Below, piece by piece: positions 25,646-33,245 of a stretch of 54,364 nt of DNA (positions are counted from its first letter, which is position 1; each line of letters opens with the position of its first letter). The translations under genes and the position numbers were made by a program. This DNA comes from Acidobacteriota bacterium (lineage in GTDB: Bacteria > Acidobacteriota > Vicinamibacteria > Fen-336). The notes under the pieces are model-generated. The model ran no database searches, was not told where the DNA came from, and saw only the letters and a program-made list of their open reading frames with translations. Location: contig WYBL01000046.1 of NCBI GenBank assembly GCA_011526565.1, positions 1 to 54,364 of the forward strand, in the 5' to 3' direction.

Positions 25646-26832
25646 GCCGCCACCTCGTCGAACAGCACGCCGAGGGCGCGGGCCCGGGCTGCCCACGAGT
25701 GGCGCACCGAGGCGTCCCAGGCGGCCCGAGCGAGCGTCTCTGCCAGGGCCCGGTCGGACAGGAGCCGCCCGATCGCCGCGCGCAGGGCCGCGGCGTCGCC
25801 CGGGGGGACGAGCAGCGCGCTGTTGCCGTCCTCGAGGATCTCGCGCGTGGCCGGGGTGTCGGAGGCGACGATCGGCCGGCCCGCCGCCATCGCCTCGAAG
25901 GCCTTGATCGGCGAGGTGTGGCGCTCGGTCATCCGCGACAGCAGGAACGGCACCGCGACCACGTCGGCGCGGGCCAGCTCTTCGGCGACGCGGGCCTGCG
26001 GCACGGTGCCCGGCATCGTCGTGCGCGGGGCGAGCCCCAGGGCGTCGACCTTCGCCCGCACCCGCTGCAGGTCGGGCTCGCCCTCGAGGCCGCCGAGGAT
26101 CACGAGCTCCGCGTCGGGCAGCCCCGCCATCGCCTCGAGCAGCACGTCGACGCCCTTCCACGGGTAGAGCTGGCCGGCGTAGAGGACTCGTTTGGAACCC
26201 CCGGAGGCCAGCCCGGGGAACCTGCGGTCCTCGGGCACGTCGCCGCCGTTCCCGACCACGGCCACCCGCTCGCGCCGGCCGAAGGCGTCGGCGAAGGCGT
26301 CGCGGATGCCGGCGGTCGTGGTGACGAAGCCCGCGGCGCCGCGCCACACCCGCGCCTCGCGCGCGCGCAGCCGCGCGGTCTTCTTCGGGTCCTCCGTTTC
26401 GGCGGTGCCGTAGAGCGCGCCGCGCTCGGCGTACATCACGTGTTCCACCGCGTGTGCCTCGTAGACGACGCGCGGCGTGCGCGCGCTGAGCAGCAGGTCG
26501 GCGAGCTGCAGGTCGCGGGTGAAGACGACGTCGCCACGGGCGGCAGCCCGCCGCGCAGCGCGCCCGGCCCGAGCGAGGTACAGCAGCCGCGGCAGTGCGA
26601 AGGCGCCACGCTGGTGCAGCACGCCGAGCCGCACGACCTGCAGCCGCGGGTCGGGCGCCAGGCCGTACAGGGCGAGGATCTCGGCGGTCGGCCGCGGGTC
26701 GGAGTCGCGCACGACGAGGCGCACCTGGCACCCGGCGCGGGCCAGCGCGGCGGCGGTCTTCACGGTCTGCACGCCGTTGGCGCGCTCCAGCGGGAAGCGG
26801 ATGTCGGCCGCCACCAGCACGCCTCCGCTCAT
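25642..26832 (-). CDS. GT4 glycosyltransferase
   Basis: The 396-residue enzyme starts MSGGVLVAADIRFPLERANG, carries VFTRDLQLADLLL and EAHAVEHVMYAERG in the acceptor half, KRVLYAGQLYPWKGVDVLLE at the hinge and TSPIKAFEAMAAGRPIVASD in the donor half. The stretch EDRRFPGLASGGSKRV just before the hinge looks like a small extra loop. ATG at 26832 overlaps the methyltransferase stop (ATGA). Confidence 0.91.
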   Translation of the reverse strand: MSGGVLVAADIRFPLERANGVQTVKTAAALARAGCQVRLVVRDSDPRPTAEILALYGLAPDPRLQVVRLGVLHQRGAFALPRLLYLARAGRAARRAAARGDVVFTRDLQLADLLLSARTPRVVYEAHAVEHVMYAERGALYGTAETEDPKKTARLRAREARVWRGAAGFVTTTAGIRDAFADAFGRRERVAVVGNGGDVPEDRRFPGLASGGSKRVLYAGQLYPWKGVDVLLEAMAGLPDAELVILGGLEGEPDLQRVRAKVDALGLAPRTTMPGTVPQARVAEELARADVVAVPFLLSRMTERHTSPIKAFEAMAAGRPIVASDTPATREILEDGNSALLVPPGDAAALRAAIGRLLSDRALAETLARAAWDASVRHSWAARARALGVLFDEVAA

Positions 26833-27665
26833 TTCGCGAGCACGCACTGGATGTGGCCGATCATCACGTCCTGCAGGAACGGGCGCGCCGCGCAGAAGCG
26901 CAGCAGCGGTCCCGGCAGCGCGCGGCGGAAGAAGCCGGTGACGTGGCGCTCCTCGCGCACGACGCGGAAGCCGGAGCCTTCGACCCACGCGGCCATCCGC
27001 CGCACGGTCACCTTCTGCAGCAGGTCGTCCTCCTTCTCGCGGCCGGCCTCGGCGCAGCCGATGAAGGAGTTGGCCTCGCGCGGCTCGGAGAGCGTCCACG
27101 GCGCGTGGCGCGCCAGCGCGCGGAAGCTGGCGAACGCGAGGCGCCGGCCCAGCAGCAGGTGAATCGGGACCGGCACCTTGAGCCGCGGCAGGTGGGCGCC
27201 GGCCAGCGACAAGTAGGGCGCGGTCGACAGGTACATCACGCCGCCCGGCTTCAGCACCCGGTGGCACTCGGCGAGGTAGGCGGTGGCCGAGGTCAGGTGC
27301 TCGATCACGGAGTGCGAGAAGACCAGGTCGAAGCTGCCGTCGCGGAACGGCAGCTTCGTGCCGTCGCCGGAGAGGAAGGCGACGTTGCCGATGCCCTTCT
27401 CGGCGCCGAGCCGGGTGCCGGCGTCGCGGAAGCGCGGGGCGAGGTCGATGCCGACGGCGAACTCCGACTCCTCGGCCAGCGACAGCGCGGTGCCGCCGCC
27501 GCCGCAGCCGGAGTCGAGGATGCGGCCCGCGACCCGCACGCCCGCCCGCTCGAGGGCCTGGATCACCTTGGCGCTGCGCAGGTACTCGAACACCGCGTAG
27601 TCGTACTCGCTGCGGAAGCGCTTCTCGCCCGCGGCGCGGATCGCGGCGTCGTCGATCGCCCTCAC
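26829..27665 (-). CDS. Class I SAM-dependent methyltransferase
   Basis: This 278-residue protein has GRILDSGCGGGGTALSLAEE (SAM motif I), AVGIDLAPRF, LPFRDGSFDLVFSHSVIEHL and CHRVLKPGGVMYLSTAPYLS in the canonical order. The C-terminal part has LQKVTVRRMAAWVEGSGF, typical of Methyltransf_11/12 enzymes in glycan loci. The GTG at 27665 overlaps the previous stop as GTGA. The target is probably a sugar hydroxyl or carboxyl group, but this is inferred only from context. Confidence 0.9.
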   Translation of the reverse strand: MRAIDDAAIRAAGEKRFRSEYDYAVFEYLRSAKVIQALERAGVRVAGRILDSGCGGGGTALSLAEESEFAVGIDLAPRFRDAGTRLGAEKGIGNVAFLSGDGTKLPFRDGSFDLVFSHSVIEHLTSATAYLAECHRVLKPGGVMYLSTAPYLSLAGAHLPRLKVPVPIHLLLGRRLAFASFRALARHAPWTLSEPREANSFIGCAEAGREKEDDLLQKVTVRRMAAWVEGSGFRVVREERHVTGFFRRALPGPLLRFCAARPFLQDVMIGHIQCVLAK

Positions 27666-28771
27666 GCCGCTGCCTCGCCGTAGATGCGCAGGTACTGCTC
27701 CGCCACGCCGGGCAGCCGGAACTGCGCGGCGATCCGCTCGCGGCTCTCCGCCCGCGCGCGGCGCGGCGCGGCGAGGAAGGCGAGCACGGCCGCGGCGAAC
27801 GCCGCCGGGTCCTGCTTCGGGACGACACTCACGTCGTCCCCGAACAGGGCGGCGAGCTCGACGCCGCCGGGGTTGTCGGTGGAGACGACCGGGGTGCCCG
27901 AGGCCAGCGCCTCCAGCGCGACCGTCGGCGTCGCCTCCAGCGTCGAGCTCAGCACGAACAGGTCGGCCGCGGCCTGCAGCTCCGCGACCTGCTCGTTGGG
28001 CACGAGGCCGAGCAGCCGGGCGGAGTCGCCGAGATCCAGCGCCCGCGCCTGGGCCGCCAGCGCCTCGCGGCACTCGCCGGAGCCGGCGACGAGCAGCACG
28101 GCCGCGGGCCGCTCCCGGCGGATGGCGGCGAAAGCGTCGAAGAGCGTCTTCTGGTCGGCCAGCGGGTGCAGCCGCTTGACGTTGAGCAGCAGCGGCGCAT
28201 CGGCGGCGAGGCCGAGCCGCTCCCGCACCGCCCTGCGCAGGCCCGGCTCACGCTCGTGGAACTCGTCGGCGACCGGCGGGTAGACGACGGATGCCGCCGG
28301 CAGCGGCACCTGCAGCTCGACCGCCCGCGCGTGCAGCGCCTGCGAGTAGAACGCCACGTGGCGTGCCTCGCGGTTCATCCGCCTGAAGCTCTCGTCCTTG
28401 CCGTCGTGGTGCCAGATCTCGGTGCCGTAGTGGGTCAGCACGTACGGCTTGCGCCGGGCCGCGCACAGCCGCGCCGCCACCTGGTTCATCCAGGTGTTGG
28501 AGTGGACGTGGACGACGTCGGCGGTCTTGAGCAGGGCTTCGGCCTTCCACCACGTCTCGGCCGCCTCCAGCGCCTGCGGTACCCGGGTCGCGCGCAGCCG
28601 CGCCCCGCGCCGCCGCACGTACGCGATCTCCGCGCCGTCGGGGCCGCGGCCGAAGGTCAGGAAGCGCACGCCGTGGCCGCGCTCGCGCAGGGCGACGCCG
28701 AGCAGGTGCGGCAGCAGCGCGTTGGCCGCCTGGTAGGGCGGCAGGTGCGGCGTCACCATCAGCACTTTCAC
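27662..28771 (-). CDS. GT4 glycosyltransferase
   Basis: The 369-residue enzyme starts VKVLMVTPHLPPYQAANALL, has VVHVHSNTWMNQVAARLC and YVLTHYGTEIWHHDGKD in the acceptor half, LLLNVKRLHPLADQKTLFDA at the hinge, and VLSSTLEATPTVALEALASG with the E-x7-E pair and NPGGVELA loop. The sequence is a complete, ordinary GT4. GTG at 28771 overlaps the deacetylase stop (GTGA). Confidence 0.92.
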   Translation of the reverse strand: MKVLMVTPHLPPYQAANALLPHLLGVALRERGHGVRFLTFGRGPDGAEIAYVRRRGARLRATRVPQALEAAETWWKAEALLKTADVVHVHSNTWMNQVAARLCAARRKPYVLTHYGTEIWHHDGKDESFRRMNREARHVAFYSQALHARAVELQVPLPAASVVYPPVADEFHEREPGLRRAVRERLGLAADAPLLLNVKRLHPLADQKTLFDAFAAIRRERPAAVLLVAGSGECREALAAQARALDLGDSARLLGLVPNEQVAELQAAADLFVLSSTLEATPTVALEALASGTPVVSTDNPGGVELAALFGDDVSVVPKQDPAAFAAAVLAFLAAPRRARAESRERIAAQFRLPGVAEQYLRIYGEAAA

Positions 28772-29715
28772 GACGTCCACTCCGCCGCGAACTCGGCGTA
28801 GGTGCGGCCGCGCGCGCCGAGCTTCGAAGTCGCGTGCAGGAACAGCTTCTCGAGCGCCTCGAAGAAGCGGTCGACCGCGGCCTCGTCGCGGTTGTACGGG
28901 CTGCCGCCGGGCAGCAGCTCGCTCGAGTGGAACAGCAGATTGAGCGGCAGCCCGCGCGCGGCGAGCGAGCTGGCCAGCGCGATCGTGTCGGCGAGGCCCG
29001 TGTACGAGGGCCGCAGCCAGCGCGGGCGCAGGCCGAGGCGCTTGAAGTAGCCGCGCCACGGGATCGGCCGCAGCGAGGCGTAGGCCTTTTCGAGCGCCTT
29101 CGGCAGCGCCGGAGTGGTGTCGGCGCTGACCGGGATCTCGAGCAGCGTCGCGCTCCCCGGGCGCCGCACGTCGGCGTAGTCGAGCCGGTAGGGGCGCAGT
29201 GGCGCGCCGGCGAACAGCGGACCGCCCTTGCGCACCTCGTTGAACAGCGGGTCGACGCTGGTGTCGACCCGGTAGCCGAGCGATTCCAGGATCTTCACGC
29301 TGCGCGCGTCGAAGCCGTGGCGGCCCGCGCGGTAGCTCCGGGGCCGCACGCCGACGTGCTCCTCGATCGCCTGCGTCAGCTCGGCGAGCTGGCGCGCGAG
29401 CAGTTCGTCGGGGAGCTGAGACGGGTAGGTGCCGGCCTCGCGGTCCTCGGGGCGGAACGGCGGCGACGACCACGGGTGGAGGTGGGCGCCGATCTCGCAG
29501 CGCCCGTTCCGCGCCAGATCGCGCAGCACCGCGGCGCTCTCGGGCCGGGTCGCCATCTCCCAGGTGACGAGGTACGACGGCCGCATCCCGTGGCGGTCGC
29601 ACAGCGCCTGCAGCCGCGGCAGCCGCTCCGCGTTGCGCACCGAGAGCTCGCTGCGGCCCTGCAGCGTCCACTGGTCGTCGGCCTCGGTGTCGACGCCGAT
29701 CAGGAAGGCCGTCAT
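28768..29715 (-). CDS. Polysaccharide deacetylase (NodB-like)
   Basis: The 315-residue protein begins MTAFLIGVDTEADDQW, where Asp9 and Asp/Glu neighbours match the catalytic/metal Asp motif of carbohydrate esterase family 4. GAHLHPW (His78 and His80) supplies the metal-binding histidines and RAGRHGFDARSVKIL the next motif; LLFHSSELLPGG follows. It likely removes an acetyl group from an N-acetyl sugar of a lipid-linked or nascent glycan. No signal peptide is visible, so it may act in the cytoplasm. ATG at 29715 (not the upstream in-frame codons) is chosen because it gives an ATGA overlap and the conserved N-terminus. Confidence 0.9.
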   Translation of the reverse strand: MTAFLIGVDTEADDQWTLQGRSELSVRNAERLPRLQALCDRHGMRPSYLVTWEMATRPESAAVLRDLARNGRCEIGAHLHPWSSPPFRPEDREAGTYPSQLPDELLARQLAELTQAIEEHVGVRPRSYRAGRHGFDARSVKILESLGYRVDTSVDPLFNEVRKGGPLFAGAPLRPYRLDYADVRRPGSATLLEIPVSADTTPALPKALEKAYASLRPIPWRGYFKRLGLRPRWLRPSYTGLADTIALASSLAARGLPLNLLFHSSELLPGGSPYNRDEAAVDRFFEALEKLFLHATSKLGARGRTYAEFAAEWTS

Positions 29716-30785
29716 CGGTCGAGGTCCCCGTCGCCGAGCATCCACTGCCAGCGCCCCAGGTCGTCGAACGCGCCGTGCGGGTCCTCGGTCCACTTGATGC
29801 AGAACTGGACCGAAGACTGGCCGGGGAAGAACCCGAACCGGCGCAGGTCCTCCTGCAGCGCGCGGTTCATGGTCCAGGCCTGCACGCGGGCGACCCCCGC
29901 CGCGCGGAAGCGGTCGAGCGCAGTCCGCAGCAGTGCCGCCTTCCCGTCGCGATCGCCCGCGTCGGCGAAGAGGTCGATCAGGTAGCCGAGCCGCAGGCCC
30001 TTGTGCTCGCCCAGCCGCGTCACCGCGAACCCGCGCAACTCACCGTCGAAGCGGGCCTCGAGCACGTCGTAGGTGCGCTGCGGGCAGGCGAGGTACTTCC
30101 AGCGCAGGTAGTCCCGGCGCTTGGCGACGCACAACAGGTAGCTCGACCGGGCCCGCTCCCAGAGCCGGTCGTATTCGTCGGTGAAATCCGTCACCGCACG
30201 AACCGCCCAGCCAGGCGCAATTTTGGGCTCTGCGCCAAATTTCAGCCTCAGACCCGCTGCGAGCGCTGGCATGCCCAGGGTTCCAAGCAGCCAGCCGAGA
30301 CGTTTTCTGGAAATAGCCAGCGGATCGACGATCTTCTGAAAGAACGGGACCGGGCCCACGTCCTTGAAGATCTTGCGAAAGAGCGGGTAGGAGGAGGGCG
30401 TGAGGCCCATCGCGAAGGCGATGCCGATGTGGGCGGCCCAGGTCTCCGACAGCAGGATGCCGAGCCCGCGGCCCTGGGCCTCGCGTCGCACGAAGTAGTC
30501 CATGCCGACGGAGCCGTGGACCTCGCGGTCGCCCCACCAGGTCTCGCACGGCATCGTCGCCATCTGCCCGATCAACCGGTCTCCCTCGCGGGCCATCCAG
30601 ATCACGGGCCCGCTGTCGCGGGTCAGCGGGTTGTCGAGGTACTGCCAGCGCCAGCGGCCGCGGCTCGCCTCCGCGTTCTTCTCGCCGAAGATGTCCGCGT
30701 AGAGCGCGAACAGCTCCGCGTCGTGCTCGGGCCGCCGCTGTTCGACCCGGATTTCCCCCGGGCTCCCGGGCGCCGCTCCAGTCAT
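29712..30785 (-). CDS. GNAT-superfamily acetyltransferase of polysaccharide loci
   Basis: The 357-residue protein has RWRWQYLDNPLTRDSG and VIWMAREGDRLIGQMATMP, then YFVRREAQGRGLGILLSETW, which is the GNAT acetyl-CoA loop (QGRGLG). A second GNAT-like half follows, with YLRWKYLACPQRTYDVLEAR and GFAVTRLGEHKGLRLGYLID. Proteins of this tandem layout are frequent next to polysaccharide deacetylases in extracellular glycan clusters. The middle (about residues 150-200, bases 30190-30340) is AT-richer than its surroundings and uses codons rare elsewhere in the window. ATG at 30785; its stop forms ATGA with the deacetylase. Confidence 0.82.
   Translation of the reverse strand: MTGAAPGSPGEIRVEQRRPEHDAELFALYADIFGEKNAEASRGRWRWQYLDNPLTRDSGPVIWMAREGDRLIGQMATMPCETWWGDREVHGSVGMDYFVRREAQGRGLGILLSETWAAHIGIAFAMGLTPSSYPLFRKIFKDVGPVPFFQKIVDPLAISRKRLGWLLGTLGMPALAAGLRLKFGAEPKIAPGWAVRAVTDFTDEYDRLWERARSSYLLCVAKRRDYLRWKYLACPQRTYDVLEARFDGELRGFAVTRLGEHKGLRLGYLIDLFADAGDRDGKAALLRTALDRFRAAGVARVQAWTMNRALQEDLRRFGFFPGQSSVQFCIKWTEDPHGAFDDLGRWQWMLGDGDLDR
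30214..30236 (-). repeat. Small inverted repeat inside the GNAT gene
   Basis: GGCGCA at 30214-30219 and TGCGCC at 30231-30236 are exact reverse complements around an AT-rich 11-base loop. They lie in the AT-rich patch of the acetyltransferase gene and might mark an inserted palindromic element. Confidence 0.45.
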
Positions 30786-30801
30786 CGTCGAAACGTGAAG
30801 T

Positions 30802-32271
30802 CTACCCGCGCCCCCCGAGCCGCCCCAAGCCGCGGGCGAGCGCCGCGCGCTCGCCGCCGGTCAGGAAGCCACGGACGACCAGCAGCGTCGCGAACCCGCC
30901 CACGAGCAGGGCCAGCTTGAGCGGGATCGCGACCCCCGCCGCGCCGGGGACCAGCGGAGCGAGGGCCAGGACCACCGCCGCCGCGCCGACCAGCCACAGG
31001 AGCCGCCCGGTCTCGAACGGGATCGGCCACAGCCGCTGGGAGAGGAAGATGCCGAGCCCGGCCATCGCCGCGTAGGAGGCGACCGTGGCCCACGCCGCGC
31101 CGAGCGGCCCGTAGTGGGGGATCAGCAGCAGGTTGGCCGCGACGTTGACGGCCGCGGACACCGCCGTCACCAGCGGGTAGTAGCGCGCGCTCTTGGTGAT
31201 CCCGATCCCGACGGAGCCGAGCAGGAACGCGCCGTGCAACACGTAGGCGATCGCGACCACCGGCACGATCGCCGCGGCGTCGTGGTAGCGCGGGTCGGTC
31301 ATCAGCACCACCACCTCGCGCCCCAGCACGGCGAGAGCGGTGCCGCAGAACAGGAAGGCGGCGAACACCCAGGTGACGAGTCCGGCCACCAGCCGCGGCG
31401 CGCCCTCCTTGCGCACCTGCTCGTAGAGGAACGGCTGCCAGGCCGGCTCGAAGGCCGACAGCGCGAACTTGACGGTGCCGCCGAGCGTGTAGCCGACGTG
31501 GTAGACGCCGAGCTCGGCGCGCGAGACGAAGGCCTCGAGGATGCGGCGGTCGAGCAGGTTCTGGGCCTGCACCATCAGCCCGTGCGGCACCTTGGGCAGG
31601 CCGAAGCCGAGCGCGGCGCGGACGAGCGGCCAGTCGAAGGCGGGCACGGTGCCGCGCAGCAGGGTCGGCGACAGCACGAGGGCGAACAGCGCGGTCGAGA
31701 CCACGTCGGCCAGCAGCACGCCGAGCACGCCGTGGCCGTTCATCAGCAGGTAGACCTTGAGCCCGACGTTGGTCGCGTGGCGCAGCGCCGAGTACGCCGA
31801 GAACAGCCCCGGGCGCCCCTCGATCCGCAGGATCGCCAGCGGCACGAAGCAGAACGTCGCGAGCCAGACGTCGGCCGCCGCCAGCACCAGGTAGAGCGGC
31901 GGCGGCGGCTCGTCGGCGGAGAGCAGCCGTGACAGCGGCCCCGACAGCGCCACGGTCGCCAGGAACAACGCGGTGCCGGCACCGGTCGCGAACAGCGCGA
32001 CGCTGCCTGCCAGCCGCCGCTGCTCGCGGGGGCCCGGCTGGTCGTAGTGGATGCGGAAGTAGCCGGCGTCGAGCCCCAGCCGGAACAGGATCTTGGCGAA
32101 GCTCGAGAAGAGGATCAGCAGCGCCAGCGTGCCGTAGTCGCGCGGCGAGAGCCACGCGGTGAACAGCGGCAGCAGCAGGAACGACACGGCGCTCGCGAAC
32201 ACGTCCGCGGCGCCGTAGATCGCGGAGTGGGAGAGGAGCCGCGCGAGCGAGGCGCGCAGCGCCAGGCTCAG
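30802..32271 (-). CDS. Polysaccharide flippase (Wzx/MATE-like oligosaccharide transporter), predicted CTG start
   Basis: The 489-residue protein has 12-14 predicted helices and the family pattern SFLLLPLFTAWLSPRDYG at its start and NVAANLLLIPHYGPLGAAWA late, as in Wzx flippases of the MOP superfamily, which move undecaprenyl-linked glycans across the inner membrane. The first conventional start (GTG at 32202) would remove LSLALRASLARLLSHSAIYG, which is the conserved N-terminal segment preceding helix 1. That segment can be read back to a CTG at 32271 overlapping the epimerase stop as CTGA, exactly like the other junctions in the locus. I therefore propose CTG as start. It is the only flippase in the window. 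Confidence 0.88.
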   Translation of the reverse strand: MSLALRASLARLLSHSAIYGAADVFASAVSFLLLPLFTAWLSPRDYGTLALLILFSSFAKILFRLGLDAGYFRIHYDQPGPREQRRLAGSVALFATGAGTALFLATVALSGPLSRLLSADEPPPPLYLVLAAADVWLATFCFVPLAILRIEGRPGLFSAYSALRHATNVGLKVYLLMNGHGVLGVLLADVVSTALFALVLSPTLLRGTVPAFDWPLVRAALGFGLPKVPHGLMVQAQNLLDRRILEAFVSRAELGVYHVGYTLGGTVKFALSAFEPAWQPFLYEQVRKEGAPRLVAGLVTWVFAAFLFCGTALAVLGREVVVLMTDPRYHDAAAIVPVVAIAYVLHGAFLLGSVGIGITKSARYYPLVTAVSAAVNVAANLLLIPHYGPLGAAWATVASYAAMAGLGIFLSQRLWPIPFETGRLLWLVGAAAVVLALAPLVPGAAGVAIPLKLALLVGGFATLLVVRGFLTGGERAALARGLGRLGGRG

Positions 32272-33245
32272 AGCCTCCCCTTGTCCGAGGTGAAGAAGGC
32301 GATCACGTGATCGAGGATCTCGTCGAGGTGGACCTGCGGCTCGTAGCCGATCAGGCCGCGGATCTTCGACAGCTCCGGCACCCGCCGCGGCATGTCCTCG
32401 AAGCCCGCCTCGTAGGCCTCGTCGTACGGGATCATCTGGATCTCGCTCTTCGACCTGGTCCGCGCCTTGACCCGCTTCGCGAGATCGAGGATCGAGATCT
32501 CCTCGCGGTCGTTGCCGATGTTGAAGACCTGGCCCTCCGCCCCGGGGTGGTCGACGAGCCCGATCAGCGCCCCCACCACGTCGCCCACGAACGTGAAGCA
32601 GCGGCTCTGCGCGCCGTCCCCGAACACCGTGATCGGGTGGCCCAGCAGCGCCTGCTTGACGAAGTTCGGGATCACCATCCCGTAGCGCCCGGTCTGCCGC
32701 GGACCGACCGTGTTGAACAGCCGCGCGATCACCACCGGCAGGTGCTTCTCCTTGTGGTAGGCGAGCGCCAGGAACTCGTCGATCGCCTTCGAGCAGGCGT
32801 AGCTCCAGCGGCCCTTCGAGGTCGCCCCCATCACCAGGTCGGCGTCCTCGGCGAACGGCACGTTGGTGCTCTTGCCGTAGACCTCCGACGTCGAGGCGAT
32901 CAGCACCTTCTTCTTCTTCTTGTTGGCGAGCTTCAGCACCGTCTCGGTGCCGTGCACGTTGGTCTCGATCGTGTTGACCGGGCTCTCCACGATCAGCTTG
33001 ACGCCCACCGCCGCCGCCAGGTGGAACACCACGTCGGCACGGTCGATCAGCTCCGCCGTCACCGGCTCGTGCATCACCGTGTCGATCACGTAGCGGAAAT
33101 TCGGGTGCGACTTCAGGTGGTCGATGTTGTCGATCGCGCCGGTCGACAGGTCGTCCAGCACGTACACCTCGTCGCCGCGCGAGAGCAGCGCCTCCGCGAG
33201 GTGGCTCCCCACGAATCCCGCCCCGCCCGTGATCAGCGCCTTCAT
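32268..33245 (-). CDS. NAD-dependent nucleotide-sugar epimerase/decarboxylase (UXS-like)
   Basis: The 325-residue extended short-chain dehydrogenase has the Rossmann start MKALITGGAGFVGSHLAEAL, IASTSEVYGKS, and the catalytic YxxxK in WSYACSKAIDEF, with RLFNTVGPRQ and FTFVGDVVGAL afterwards. The overall pattern resembles UDP-glucuronate decarboxylase and UDP-glucose 4-epimerase relatives; the exact product is uncertain. A row of lysines (ANKKKKKVLI) is unusual but common in this branch. ATG at 33245 forms ATGA with the upstream fusion gene. It would supply a nucleotide sugar for the glycan. Confidence 0.92.
   Translation of the reverse strand: MKALITGGAGFVGSHLAEALLSRGDEVYVLDDLSTGAIDNIDHLKSHPNFRYVIDTVMHEPVTAELIDRADVVFHLAAAVGVKLIVESPVNTIETNVHGTETVLKLANKKKKKVLIASTSEVYGKSTNVPFAEDADLVMGATSKGRWSYACSKAIDEFLALAYHKEKHLPVVIARLFNTVGPRQTGRYGMVIPNFVKQALLGHPITVFGDGAQSRCFTFVGDVVGALIGLVDHPGAEGQVFNIGNDREEISILDLAKRVKARTRSKSEIQMIPYDEAYEAGFEDMPRRVPELSKIRGLIGYEPQVHLDEILDHVIAFFTSDKGRL

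Noticed and set aside
26180..26230. GGAACC-containing segment in a GT4 gene considered as another palindromic insert
   Set aside because: The two GGAACC copies are direct, not inverted; the encoded loop is short and no hairpin forms.
32202..32202. GTG at this position as the flippase start
   Set aside because: It would cut off the conserved N-terminal segment before helix 1 and leave a 66-base gap unlike every neighbouring junction.
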